From Puccinia triticina (taxonomy: Eukaryota; Basidiomycota; Pucciniomycetes; Pucciniales; Pucciniaceae): 64,000 bases of DNA. Each line of letters opens with the position of its first letter. The first letter of the stretch is position 1. The position numbers and the translations under genes were made by a program. Shown in pieces: positions 42,761-54,753 of the stretch. The DNA lies in NCBI RefSeq assembly GCF_026914185.1, contig NC_070563.1, positions 496,001 through 560,000 on the forward strand. Reading direction: 5' to 3'. The notes beneath the pieces were generated by a model, which had not been told where the DNA came from, did no database searches, and worked only from the letters and a program-made list of their open reading frames with translations.

Positions 42761-43138
42761 TATTGAGGCTCAGGTCAGCAGGGCATCCTCTCATTGCACG
42801 CGCTGCGGACGCGGGATGATCTAGGTTTGAATAACAAGGACGAGACTCACCAAACATAACCTAGATGATATATTCCAACTTTCATTCACTCAGTTGTCTT
42901 CATTCATCTTTGTTATCATTTCCATCTCATCATTTGTTCAATTCAAACTCATCCACACCCTCGATCCGCTCGACCTCAGGTGTGCTTCATCTCTCTCTCA
43001 GTCTCGTAGACTGCTCGTGTCACTCACAGCTCCGCGCTGCTCCAAGGTGTGCTTCATCTCTCTCTCAGTCTCGTAGACTGCTCGTGTCACTCACAGCTCC
43101 GCGCTGCTCCAAGTTGCACTCCCCTTTGTCGTCCATTA
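42761..43138 (+). repeat. 5' LTR (378 bp)
   Basis: It runs from TATTGAGGCTCAGG to TCGTCCATTA and contains a 67-bp internal tandem duplication (GTGTGCTTCATCTCTCTCTC ...) in two copies, which is also present in the 3' LTR. Confidence 0.95.
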
Positions 43139-43157
43139 GGTTATGAGCCCGCGCTCC
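43139..43157 (+). promoter_or_regulatory. Primer-binding site, complementary to initiator-tRNA anticodon region
   Basis: GGTTATGAGCCCGCGCTCC abuts the LTR. Its complement contains GGGCTCATAACC, the anticodon stem-loop sequence of eukaryotic initiator methionine tRNA. This suggests priming by an internal tRNA fragment, as in Drosophila copia, rather than by the tRNA 3' end. Confidence 0.7.
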
Positions 43158-43188
43158 ATTTAGCTCTCGCCAAATCATCACGCCAATC

Positions 43189-46100
43189 ATGTCTGACAAC
43201 AAGTCATTTCCAACCCTCAACGACACCAACTGGGATGCCTGGAAGCTCAAAATCCGCGGCTACTGCATGCAGCACAAGCTGGCCAAATACCTCGAGGGCT
43301 GTGCTATTCCCGCGGATGAGGCACTTCGGGCTGATCATCTCGATAAAGAAGAACAGGTCGCTGGTATCCTCCACCAATCCATCGGACAAATCAATCACCA
43401 ACGATTCGTCACACCGCAGAATGAGAAGAAACCAAACCTCATCTGGGCTCTACTCGTGGGGTACTACGAATCCCATTCGGCCCAGAACCAGTCGGTTGTC
43501 TACCTCGACTTCTGCACCTTTCCATACAGGGGCAGCGTGTCCACCTTCATCGACGATCTCAACGCCGGTCTGAGCCGAGTGGCTTCGGTCGGTCTCGTCA
43601 TCGGCCAACCAGAAAAAGCCGATCTCAAAGAGTCTCTGCTCTGCGAAATCATCCTCAAAAAACTCCCTGAAGACTACAAGCATCTCAAGGCGAGTTTGTT
43701 CAATCAGCGTCCAATCACCCTCGACTTGATCAAAACGGCTCTCGAAAATGAACGCACCGGGTCGTTATCGGTCTCTCACCACACCACCTCGATTGGGGCA
43801 GCTCCGGTTATCAAACAAGAGTCGGCGATGTCGGCCACCACCACACCTCCATTCTGTGCCCCCGGGACTCACAACCCGGCGACTAAGCACTCGGCAGCCG
43901 ATTGCAAGGCTCTCAAAAAGAAGAAGAAGCCGACTGCTAAAGCAGCAACCTCTAAACAACCAATCAGCGACGACGACGACGCCGCTGATACCTCCTCAAT
44001 CAGCACCACAAGCAGTGGACTTCTCTGCATTTGCAAGGCTCTCTCTGCGGTTCAGACCGACGACGTCTGTTTTCTCGACAGTGGAGCTAGTCATCATATG
44101 TTTAGCGACAAGTCACGATTCACAGATTATCGTGTCCGTTCAACTCAAATCGCACTGGCGGATGGCAATCACCTCGAATCAGTTGGTGAAGGATTTGTCA
44201 GGCTCGTTGCCAACGATGGCACGGAACTCAAACTCAAAGCCCTTCACGTTCCGGGTCTATCGGGAACTCTCATCAGTTTCGGGCGATTGTTTGAACGTGG
44301 CTGTGATGTTGTTTGGACTAGCGTAAACACATTTGATCTCGTGCGCAACAAGTCGGTGATTCTCTCAACTGCGGTCATCGGAGGCGTCTGCAACATCAAA
44401 CTCGCTCCGGTTTCTCAAGGTCAGTCATCCACCGTCGTCGCCAAAACAGCAGCATCAACTGACTTAGCTACACTTCACAGATCAGCCGGACACCCAAACA
44501 TTAAGGCTCTGAAGAAGATGTATCCAAACATCGAAGGATCAAGGTTCAACTGCAATGCATGTTCCCTCTCCAAGTCGCATCGGCTTCCGTTTCCTGGATC
44601 TCTACCTGAGGCCACTCGACCGCTTGAGTACGTCTACATGGACCTCAGCGGGCGAATAAATCCTCGATCATTTGGTGGTAAAGAATATTATTTCAAAATC
44701 ACGGATTACTTTACTCGTTACCGTCACGTGTATCTTCTATCGAAGAAGTCCGAAACTTTTTCATTTTTCATGCAATATTATCATGAGGTCACCAACCATC
44801 ACTCCTCCAACATCAAAACTGTCATCTTCGACGGGGGGGGGGCGAGTTCAACTCAACAGAGTTCCTTGACTTCCTCAAAAGCAAAGGAATCACTGTCCAA
44901 GTTACCGCGCCATACACGCCACAACAAAACTCGGTGGCTGAGCGAGGCAATCGCTCGACATCGGAAAAGGCAAGATGCATGCTTAAGCAGGCCAATCTAC
45001 CTTCCGAATACTGGGCGGAGGCAGTTTCAACCGCAGTTCTCCTTGAGAATATCACGCCAATGCGCAAACTGAAGTGGGACACACCCCACAACAGATGGTT
45101 CGGATCTCCGTTCAACCTCACTCGACTTAAGCCCTTCGGATGCCTCGCATACGTCAACATCCCGAAACAACTTCGTGACGGGAAATTTGGTGACACCGCA
45201 AAGAAAGGACTGTTGGTCGGGTATCAGCTGGGGACGCACAACTGGCGCGTCCTCCTCCCAGGAGGGAAAATAGAGCGCTGTCACGACATCACTTTTGTTG
45301 AGACAGACTTCCCAGGAGTCTCTATTTTTTCTCCAGCTGACCCCTCATTCCATTTTGATCCACTCACCCCACCCGAATTCGATGAATCATGCGAGTCGGC
45401 ACAACCTTCAACTACTGGCTCTCCGGATTCCATGCTGGATGTTCTCGACTGGAGATCGGCAGAAGACGAGCTCGATCTAGACGCTCCGTTAATTGACGTT
45501 GATTCATTCTTTGAAAACCCGGATTCATCCCAAGACTCTCCTGATCAACGACCAGCAATCAACCCGCCGAACTCCATCAACCCCACTCAACAATCATCAT
45601 CAACCACCAACGAAATCCCGCGGCCAAAACCAGGTTACGACGTCCTCCTGACACCGGACATTGCGCCTAAAAACATCAGCTCAGACATTGACCCTTCTCA
45701 TATCCTACACACAAAGAGAAGGGCCAATCTGGCCAGGGCACTCACAGCCTCCGACATTCCTCGGACGTACCGTGAAGCGATGCTATCGTCGGAGGCTTCG
45801 TCATGGACTCAGGCGGTTGAATCAGAACTCGCGGCCATGAAAGACCTAAAAGTTTGGTCGATCGAAATCATCCCAGGTGATGAATCACTTCTTGGCACCG
45901 TTTGGGTTTTCCGGAAGAAAAAGAACTCGGACGGCATCGTTGTCAAGTTCAAAGCACGCCTGTGCGCACAAGGCTCTCAGCAGACGTCTGGGGTTGGCTT
46001 CACGTACGCGCCAACTGGTCGCTCGACCAGCCTACGGGCGGCACTCATCGTTGGACTATCTCGCGGATACGACATCCATCAGATGGATGCTAAAAATGCC

Positions 46101-47291
46101 TTCTTGAACGGAAACTTGAAAGAATCCGTTTATCTGAGAACGCCGCCGGGACTCGATGTGCCGAAAGGGTATTGTTTGAAACTGCAAAAGGCCATCTACG
46201 GCCTCAAACAAGCTCCTCGGGTCTGGTATGCCGAGCTCAAAGCATTCTTTGACTCGATTGACTTCCGTCCCTCGCCGGCGGATCCGTGCTTGTTTACCTC
46301 GCAAGTGGTAGGTTGGGAATGCTTCGTACACGTGTATGTGGACGACATGATCATCATCAGTCATGACGTCAACAGATTCAAGCAACTCATCTCCTCCAAG
46401 TTTCGCATGGAAGATCTTGGTGAAGTTAGACATATTCTGGGCATCAAAATTACACGCCCAGCACCCAAACAACTCCTACTCAGCCAGGAACTCTACACTC
46501 AATCAATACTTGACAACTTCAGTATGACCGACTGTCGACCAACCAACACTCCGATGATTGCAAACTCACGCCTTGTCAAATCTTCCGACGCGGATCATAG
46601 AGCATTTCTCCAGCTAAAAGTGAACTACCGCGAAGCCCTCGGACTCCTCAATTATCTATCAGTCTCAACCCAACCGGACATCTCGTTTACGGTCTCTCAA
46701 CTATCACAACATCTGGAAAAGCCAGGCATGACACACTGGAAGGCAGTGCAACATCTCCTCAGATACCTCGCCGGATCCAAAAGCAACGGCATCCTACTGG
46801 ACGGTTCCGGCGACCTCTCCAATGTCTCAATTTTCACTGACGCGGACTTTGCCAACTGCACCGACGATCGACGGTCTTACTCCGGTTACGTGACAACACT
46901 GGGCGGCAGTCTATTGTCCTGGAGATCGAAAAAGCAGCAGACGGTTTCGACTTCCACAACAGAGGCAGAATATCGAGCGCTATTTGAAGGGGTGCAAGAA
47001 TCAGTCTGGCTCAAGTACCTTTTCAACAGTCTCAACATCAAAATCAGCAAGAAATTCGAGATTTTTGTCGACAATCAAAGCGCCATCGCACTCGCCACAA
47101 ACCCTATCTTTCAACAGCGCTCAAAGCACATTGATATCATCTATCATTGGCTGCGCGAAATCCACGACACCGGGTTAATACACATCAACTACATCTCCAC
47201 TCATCACATGAAAGCCGATATGTGCACCAAGGCACTTGGACGTCAAAAACATCAAGAAGTCATCACCACTCTGAAGATCAGCCGGCAATGA
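43189..47291 (+). CDS. Ty1/copia gag-pol polyprotein, frameshifted at a G10 run
   Basis: ATG 43189 opens MSDNKSFPTLNDTNWDAWKL, a copia gag start. The gag CCHC knuckle is degenerate or absent: only a CxC near LLCICKAL is visible. The protease motif is CFLDSGASHHMF. The integrase zinc region is HRSAGHPN...CNACSLSKSH, followed by core Asp residues in YMDLSG and at the VIFDGGG motif. At 44833-44842 a run of ten G shifts the frame. The other frame carries the rest of the integrase core (TPQQNSVAERGN), RT with QMDAKNAFLNG and YVDDMIII, and RNase H (TDADFANC...STTEAEY...DNQSA), ending at TGA 47291. If the run had eight or eleven G the polyprotein would be continuous. The error may be real or a homopolymer artefact. 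Confidence 0.93.
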
Positions 47292-47302
47292 GAGAGGGGG
47301 GG
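47292..47302 (+). promoter_or_regulatory. Polypurine tract
   Basis: GAGAGGGGGGG lies between the gag-pol stop codon and the 3' LTR, where plus-strand cDNA priming is expected. Confidence 0.85.
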
Positions 47303-47680
47303 TATTGAGGCTCAGGTCAGCAGGGCATCCTCTCATTGCACGCGCTGCGGACGCGGGATGATCTAGGTTTGAATAACAAGGACGAGACTCACCAAACATA
47401 ACCTAGATGATATATTCCAACTTTCATTCACTCAGTTGTCTTCATTCATCTTTGTTATCATTTCCATCTCATCATTTGTTCAATTCAAACTCATCCACAC
47501 CCTCGATCCGCTCGACCTCAGGTGTGCTTCATCTCTCTCTCAGTCTCGTAGACTGCTTGTGTCACTCACAGCTCCGCGCTGCTCCAAGGTGTGCTTCATC
47601 TCTCTCTCAGTCTCGTAGACTGCTCGTGTCACTCACAGCTCCGCGCTGCTCCAAGTTGCACTCCCCTTTGTCGTCCATTA
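47303..47680 (+). repeat. 3' LTR (378 bp)
   Basis: Same length as the 5' LTR with one visible difference; followed by the GGAAG target duplication. Confidence 0.95.
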
Positions 47681-48630
47681 GGAAGGGACTTGTCAAGGTT
47701 GAGGCTGTTGAACAATTTGCTGTAGATGTGCACATTGGAGGAAGAGTCAGAGCAGGGGGTGGTCACCATTCATGAGCCTTCCACATGTGGATTGTCGCAC
47801 GCACTCCGTGTGCTCAGGTAGACTCGTCTGCGCAGGCATGATACTCTGCGGGTGTGTAATGCGTTGGGCCACATCACCTTGAATGTGTTGATCTTTTTTG
47901 GTTAGTGGCTGGTAGGTACCGCCTTGCAAGGGTCCATGTGGCACAAGACCTTGGTTCGGATTGCTAAGCAATTTAATACTAATTGCCAAGGATACAGACA
48001 AGCCGTTGTCGTAGGCGGAGCAGTTGACCTCGAGAAAAATGTGGTTGCAATGGCCGTGGAGTGGCTTCTGAAGTTCTGAGGAGTCATATCCAATGCTCAG
48101 CCCTCTCAAGCTGGCAGGGATGGTGGCCATGAGCATAAAAGGAAGGGGTGGTGTGGTCCGATAAATCCCCAGGCAATTGGAGATGCTGTAATTCCAGCTA
48201 TCAATTGTCCTCAACCCCCTCCGCTGTTGCACTTGCACAGTCCGAGGGGCTGAAGAGTGGGCCCCCCACTGGTCTGCAGCCTTTGCTGCGGGCCGGGGGC
48301 CTTCAAGTCCATCACTTTTGACCCGTGCACTTGACAGGGGCTGGGTGTTGCGCCTGTGGGCACGGCTTTGCCGATGTTGGAAGGCTGGTTGAGATTTTAG
48401 AATGTGTTATATATTTTTTTTGTTTTGTATTTTGTTCAAGGAAAAGTTACAATTTTTGGATTGTTTTTTTGTAAAATAGGGAAACCCTTGATTTTTTTTA
48501 TCATTTTGTGTATGTACAGGGGGAACCCTTGATTTTTTTTTTTAGGATTCTGGCAAAACTGTGTCTTTAATAAACTTGGATGTAAAAAAGTCTTATGCAA
48601 TTTTGAATACCAACTAGAGGCCAAGGCGGC

Positions 48631-48862
48631 TGCGCCGCTGCAAACCCACGTGCCTGGCTTCACTATCTCCCAGTCAGCATGAGACTCTGCTCTACCCACT
48701 AGTAATGGTTGTTTTACTCAGCATCACCATCCCAGTGTTCACGTCTGCGCCGCTGTAAACACACATGTCTGGCTTTACTATTTCCTAGTCAACATGAGAC
48801 TTTGTTTCACCCAGCAGCTGTTGTTCCACTCAGCACCACGATCCCCACGTTTGAGTTGTTGC
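48631..48862 (+). repeat. Tandem duplication, period about 115 bp
   Basis: TGCGCCGCTGCAAACCCACG at 48631 recurs as TGCGCCGCTGTAAACACACA at 48746, and the following bases (CTGGCTTYACTATYTCC, CATGAGACTYTG) also correspond. Confidence 0.7.
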
Positions 48863-49578
48863 ATGTCAAAGCCAACCAACTAAACAGTTGTAAAAACCGC
48901 CAACATCTATACAGCACACTCAACAATTTGGACAGTTTCACGGTGGAACCTGAGCTACTGTTGGCAGGAACGGTGGTCTCATTTGAAGGCTGTGCAACCC
49001 GCAGACGGGGAGCTCATGAGTTGGGTCCGGATTCTGGAATTGGAGAAGGAGCTCCACGTTCAGCGCACGGAGACAAGACTCCGATAGTGGTAGACATTAC
49101 AGCTAGCTGACACCGCAGAGCAAAGGATTAACACAAAATTAAGGTGGCACGACAACATGGACAGCAACAACACCTCAATATAATCGAGCCAAGTCCAAAC
49201 CCAACCCAGCCATTAGAAAGGACTTGCCAACGAGCAAGCCACAATTGACAGCATGAAAATTGCCAAAATTTTGCGAGTAACTTTTAGCTGACATAAGTTC
49301 CACTACTATATTCACGGAAGGGCCGACCTCTTACGCAGGATTTCTTTTTTTGTCAACAAGTGGAGAATGAGGGGTCGGTGTTTTCTCTTTCTCCAAGAGT
49401 TGCTTCGCCCTTGAAGTGAAGAGCTTGACATTTACTACATGCGACGTTACACGGTCTGCAGCTGTGAGGGATGCTATAAGACAAACAGTCTCGCAAAGAA
49501 GCCTTGTAGGTGGGGTGCGTGCTATTACGAACTTTTCCTTTTGTCTCAATTATCGTACCGCAATTGAACCAGTTGGTT

Positions 49579-50080
49579 GGTCCGAGTGATTAAAGGTCTC
49601 AAGTCAGGCAAAGAGAACAATTGAAAGGAGCATCAGCCAGTGGTTCGGCGTTTAGTCTAGTTGAATGTCTATGTAATCACATACAAGCAATCGGCCCACC
49701 AGATTGCGGCAAGTCTTAATCAAGCTAATCCAAGTATTTCTTGAACTCACAATTGGGTTATTGTATATTTGTTCAATTCCAGGAGAAGGCTGAGTAGATG
49801 GCCAACGGCCCACCGGGTTTGCGAAGGTAGGTCCGAGTGATTAAAGGGCTGAAGTCAGACAAAAATAACAATTGATAGGAGCATCAGCCAGTGGTTTGGT
49901 GCTTAAATTATTTAAAAGTCTATGTAATCGCATACAAGCAACTGGCCCACCAGATTGTGGCAAATATTAATCAAGCCAATGCACCTACTTTGTGAACTGA
50001 CAGTTGGGTTATCGTATATTTGTTAAATTCCAGGAGAAGGCTGAGGTGACGGCAAACGGCCCACGGGGTTTGCAAAAGGG
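49579..50080 (+). repeat. Tandem duplication, two units of about 251 bp
   Basis: Both units begin GGTCCGAGTGATTAAAGG, contain GGAGCATCAGCCAGTGGTT and GGCCCACCAGATTG, and end with AACGGCCCAC(C/G)GGGTTTGC. The opening looks like an A-box of a Ser/Leu-type tRNA, so a tRNA-derived SINE origin is possible but unproven. Confidence 0.75.
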
Positions 50081-50933
50081 CTCGGTTGGTGTGTGAATAT
50101 TGGGATTTGTTGGGCTTGGTCGGAGTGTCAAGATTGGGATGTGTCTGATTGAATGCAAACATCAGGTTGATTCATCCTGAAACGCAAATAGCCAAGCGCG
50201 CCGTCATGCCAATCATGTTGCAACCAGCGGAGCCTGCATGACGGTCAAAGGCACTTGAGGGCAATAGCCTAGCGTTCTGATCATATATTGATAACACACA
50301 TTGGGCAGATGCACACTGACAAGTGTGTGGTGCGTTAAGGGCGCAACCACGAGTTGGTGTAAACATATGGCGACTAGGAAATCCCAACACACACTTGCCG
50401 CAGGTAATGATATTGGAAAGCGGGCGCGAGTGGCGGCCATTATGCCTTGACAGGAAAGCGTCCCTTCTGCTCACTGAGTTCCGGCGCTTACCGGAGGCAT
50501 TTGATTGACAGTCTTTCTATCTTTGCCCGGGTGGAAGCACAAATCATCAGCCTCATGATGTTAAATTTTTCTAGGCTCACACTCATATGGGACAGTGCTG
50601 GTTTCACTACAGCAGAGGAAGCCGGCCAGCAACAAGCTTTCAAGGGCGTGGTTCAGGAGATCATGATTGTGATTGCTATATACATATGAAAATTTAAAGT
50701 AATATTCCTGGAATAGCTATGTGCAACGCCTTCCCTGAACACAGCAGGTCATATGGCTTAATCCATTGTGTAAGATCAACGGCGTGGCAACAGCGTGATA
50801 AGCTAAAAGACTGGAGTAGGCAACACGGATAGCCCCGGGCCAAGCGGTGCCAAGACAGCGATTCAGGGTGTGAGATGTGCCTGGCTCAAACTTCAGTCCA
50901 GTTGTCAACAGTGAGTTTGCTGGTTGAAGTGAA

Positions 50934-51200
50934 AATGGGCTTGAACCGGTCGTTTAACCAGCTTAGATCTGAACCAAAATAACGTCACGTTCTGCCTGGA
51001 GAATCGACCACGGTCTGGCCGGCGATTGGATAGGAGTGTTGTGCCTCGAGCTGAGCAACTGGCGGGTGGATTCACGTGGTTGAGGAGACAATGGGCTTGA
51101 ACCGGTCGCATAATCAGCCTGGCCCTGAAGCCAAACAACACCACATTTGGCCTGGCGAGTCGAGAGGAGTGTTGTGCCTGAAGTTGAGCAATTGGCGGGT
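50934..51200 (+). repeat. Partial tandem duplication, period about 156 bp
   Basis: AATGGGCTTGAACCGGTCG at 50934 recurs at 51090, and GGAGTGTTGTGCCT with GAGCAACTGGCGGGT recurs likewise. Confidence 0.65.
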
Positions 51201-52825
51201 AGGTGGAAAGGAATGGGTCATTAGTGGTTAGATCCTGGCCCAGACAATACATATGTTGCGGGGGCGATGACGTGCTGGATTTTTGAGCGTTAGGATACAG
51301 TACCACGACACAAGAATGCAGCGGGTGAGTTACGGGGACAATGGGAGAGGTGTGGAACGGCAAGGCGATATACTGTTCTAGTTGGACCAGCTGTCTGGGT
51401 GGCGGGTGAAGTTGTGGGGCTTGCGTAGCAACAAGGGCGGAGGAGACAGGGAAATCTTGATGAATTTGGATACAGTCGAGGAGGTGATGCAAGTGTTGTC
51501 GTGAGGCTTGAATGGCAGCATTGTATAGTCGGTTAATTGTAGAGTGCAGGGTGGGGTGTAAATAGGAGGACCTGAGGCGAGTGTGAATGGCCAGTCGACT
51601 CGCTGCGCTGCACTTCCAGCCAGTGGTTGACTCAATCCCCTCCGCTGTTGCAGTTGCACAGTTTGAGGTTTAGATACATACCAGGACATCCTCTCCTGCT
51701 GCACTTCCAGCTGGTGGTTTGTACTCAACCCCCTTCGCTGTTGCACTTGCACAGTTTGAGGGGTTAATTCTTGGTGGCCCCCCTTTGCAATTGCCTTAAA
51801 TGCGGTGCGCTGGGAGTCATCTGTCCAATACTTGCACCCTCTCTAGAAGAGGATGGGTATTGGGCTGGGTGTTTTTGTTTGGGCTTTTTTTGATTATTTT
51901 GTAGGGGAAACCCTTGATTTTTGTTTTTGTGATTGTCTGTCTTTAATAAACTTAGATAAATGACAAATGTCTGTTGTAACTTCACCTATGTAATTACCCA
52001 TCATTATTTACACAGTCATGTTGCAACATGCACAGTGACTGTGCATTAACATGAAGCTTGCTTGAAGTAAAATTTGACAAAGTTCAAAGTAACACCACCA
52101 GTTGCCTCAAAGTTCATGCATCTCAACTGGTTCACTGCCACCAGTACAGTGGCAGTTGCTTGACTTTCTCTTGTAGTGTGTTGAGATCTGGGGACCTTGC
52201 GCGAGTGCATTTAGAGCCTGGAGTGTTGAAGTTTGCTCCAAAAATCGAGGCTTTTTGGATTCTACGAAGGTCGTAGATTTGACGGGAAGTCGTCTGTAGG
52301 CTTCAGCTACCAAATCAATTAAGTACCTTTTTATGGTATCTTCTTACCTGACCAAAGATTCGTCCTGTAGTTGATTCTTCCCCGCTCAACTCTTGGATCA
52401 AACTAACAATATAGCACGCGCGCTCTGGTCCACTTTGAGAGCTTAAATCGAGTTCTCTGATGAGAGTTAATGGGTACCTCAATTACTCTTTAATCAGAGC
52501 AGATCAGAGCTCGGCTTATGAATGTTGTCGTCTAGAAAGAGGGTCGTCGGCTTGCGGGGCCGACATATTTATTAGCTCGGCCGATCCTGAAGGAAGATCG
52601 GCTATTCTTGGTCAACTGTTTAACACGACGATAGTCCAGCGGATTGATGTGGACAGAACAGGGAATCTTTGGCAGAGCTGGACAACATATTCTAGCATTC
52701 CTCTCCTGTCCTGCAATCGCATATTATCCAAGTCAACTCGACTTCCCAGCCTTAATTGGCCGTTGGTGTCCCCACTTTTTGCCGAAAACTTTTATTATCA
52801 ACTCCATCAAACAGCTTTCACCGCG

Positions 52826-54074
52826 ATGGAAGACCCGGTCAAAGAAGTCCGTGGCCATTGGCATAACTCTACCCCATCTCCCGATTTTCGTTTCGAGTCC
52901 AGTTTACACACTTGAACGAATTTCTTCGCTCTTTGTTTGCCTACCATTTCAAGCTTCCTGAGGTCGTTCGCAAGATCACGGAGCCATATGCCGCCACGGA
53001 GATCGCCCACAACTTCGAAAAGTGAGGCCTTTCTCTGCAGATCTTTTATCTGACTTGCTTAGGCTGATTGTAACATAATCCTTATCTATGTATGATTTGC
53101 TGGTGCGCGGGTGGGTTCATGAAGGTATTTCACTGAAGATGCTTACTTACTCTATCCGCTGCTCAACCAGCCACGTACCAAGCATGGGAGGACGAGCCTG
53201 GTGGGGATCTACAAATTATTGTTGGGTTGGACTTTCACTTTTTTTTGCCTCCGTAACAACACCAGTATACTCTTCAATCCTGAGGGGATGGTGATGAGGG
53301 CCGACGGCCGGCCATCGCAGGCTTATCATCACGCTATATGTTAACTTGAGACAACCGAAGGAGAAAACTGACCGAATCAATCGCCTTGTTCATCCAGTCG
53401 AGTGCTAACGATCAACAACCAGATCGAGTTTCATGCGGTGATGTTCAGCGAGGACAAGCTTAAGGCTGCAGTTGGTGCGTATATCTTGCAACCCATCCCA
53501 CAATCTCTGGGGGCCCCGTTCACGACTTGCCGAACAAGCCATCGATGTTGAAGAGTGGATGAAGTGCGCTGAGATCGTCCGTCTCCTCTTGACCACTACC
53601 AACCCTTACCAGAGTTAACTGAAACCCTCCAGGGAAGGTTCATCCCGATATGGGTCAGACTCAGGTTCATTAGCAGGGTCGATTTACGCCAGGAGGGCGA
53701 CGGGAAATATCGGATCTGCAGGTCTGTCTCCGATTTCTGTTATCTTTGTCAGCGCAAAGGTTTGTGCAGCAAATGTTGGACCGCAGCATTGATGGATATT
53801 TGATTTCTTTGCTTTCTTTCTTCCTTTGTGGACATTTTTTTCCCATTCTTCGTGATGAAATTGATAACCAATTGGGATGGAACTCTGGCTGACTCCATCG
53901 ACTCGCCTTACATGTCAAAGACAAGAAGATAACTATCCCAACGATTTACACCGCGCTGGTCTCGATCTTATTCCGGGCTTGGCCTCCGTGCTAGCCATCT
54001 GGAAGCTCGCCATTGCCCTCACGTCGGCTCTCGTCGGCAACTTTTACTTGAAGCATGGCTTGTTTGGTCCTTGA
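52826..54074 (+). CDS. SigF-like NTF2-like domain protein, paralogue A
   Basis: ATG 52826 gives a 7-codon first exon (MEDPVKE, to 52846). After a 56-nt intron, exon 52903-53021 reads LPEVVRKITEPYAATEIAHN. Exon 3 from 53125 gives YFTEDAYLLYPLLNQPRTK. Later exons give ILFNPEGMVM, TINNQIEFHAVMFSEDKLKA, LRFISRVDLRQEGDGKYRIC and finally QEDNYPNDLHRAG, before a C-terminal hydrophobic segment (LIPGLASVLAIWKLAIALTS) and FGP at the stop (54074). The order (MxDP start, YFTxDA, a basic strand with DGKYRI, QED, C-terminal hydrophobic helix) matches the uncharacterised fungal SigF-like NTF2-like family. The tail may anchor it in a membrane. Exons between 53,180 and 53,660 are uncertain. Paralogue B follows 680 bp downstream in the same orientation. 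Confidence 0.65.
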
Positions 54075-54753
54075 ATTAAGAGAGACAACATCTGTTGACC
54101 AACTCATTTATCCATTCAGTTTGAGCTTCTTCAGTGATCCACTTCGGGTGAACTCATATGGCTTGTCTCCTCTTGTCCAAAAGTGGGGGTACTGTTGTGT
54201 TGCCCGGAATAAAGATGCAGGTGCAGTAGTAGTACAGCCAGCCCGAATGCCGGGTATGGGCCCTGCCTGAACATGAGCAGAGTCTGAGCCGGAGGAGGCC
54301 TGGCAGGCTCGACGCCGAAGCAAACCCTTGGCCGATCAACATGGGCATATGGTCGCTGGCAGTCTTCCGATCGCTCCTTTCGCTTGTGATTGCAATAATA
54401 TAGCCTTATCCGATCGCCCGTCTGAGCGTTGGTGTGCTCTCTCGGCAGTTGACGTGTCGAGTGAACACTGATAATTAGTCCCGATCAGGCTGTTCTCGCC
54501 ACAGCCAGCGATCATGTCATGAAAAAACCCAACTGTCTTCGGTTGGGCTGCCTGCTCCTCCTGACCCCAGTGCTCTCAAAACTCGTTCGTCCACCTCTTG
54601 ACCTCTCCGCGTTACATCCTAATCCATCCAACTCAGATCTCTCGTGCGAAATCCCAATCAACAGCTAGTAGATAGACAGTCGAGACAGGCGCAAGGCGGT
54701 TATCAGCTTGACCTCCATCAGAAAAACCTTCGACCTTTCACTCTAGAAAGAAG

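Larger units (their letters stand above)
42761..47680 (+). mobile_element. Ty1/copia LTR retrotransposon, 4,920 bp
   Basis: Two 378-bp LTRs, a primer-binding site, a gag-pol frame, a purine tract and a 5-bp target duplication are all present. The domain order is gag, protease, integrase, RT and RNase H, which defines Ty1/copia. The LTRs differ at a single position seen by eye (C/T in GACTGCTCGTG versus GACTGCTTGTG), so insertion was recent. The only visible lesion is a frameshift at a G10 run. Confidence 0.96.
47690..52400. other. Repeat-rich stretch without a supportable gene
   Basis: The word CAACCCCCTCCGCTGTTGCA occurs near 48212, in diverged form near 51633, and near 51725. AAACCCTTGATTTTT followed by GTCTTTAATAAACTT occurs near 48480-48580 and again near 51907-51955, so two relatives of one dispersed element seem present. 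Tandem duplications are listed separately. No frame has recognisable domains. Confidence 0.5.

Noticed and set aside
42005..42857. Minus-strand frames running through the left copia LTR, and a host gene spanning the insertion
   Set aside because: The frames use LTR sequence and have no recognisable domain. After removing the element, two competing short frames remain and neither is convincing.
52644..52961. Alternative frames over the first exons of NTF2-like paralogue A
   Set aside because: They only appear because the short first exon and its 56-nt intron are read through.
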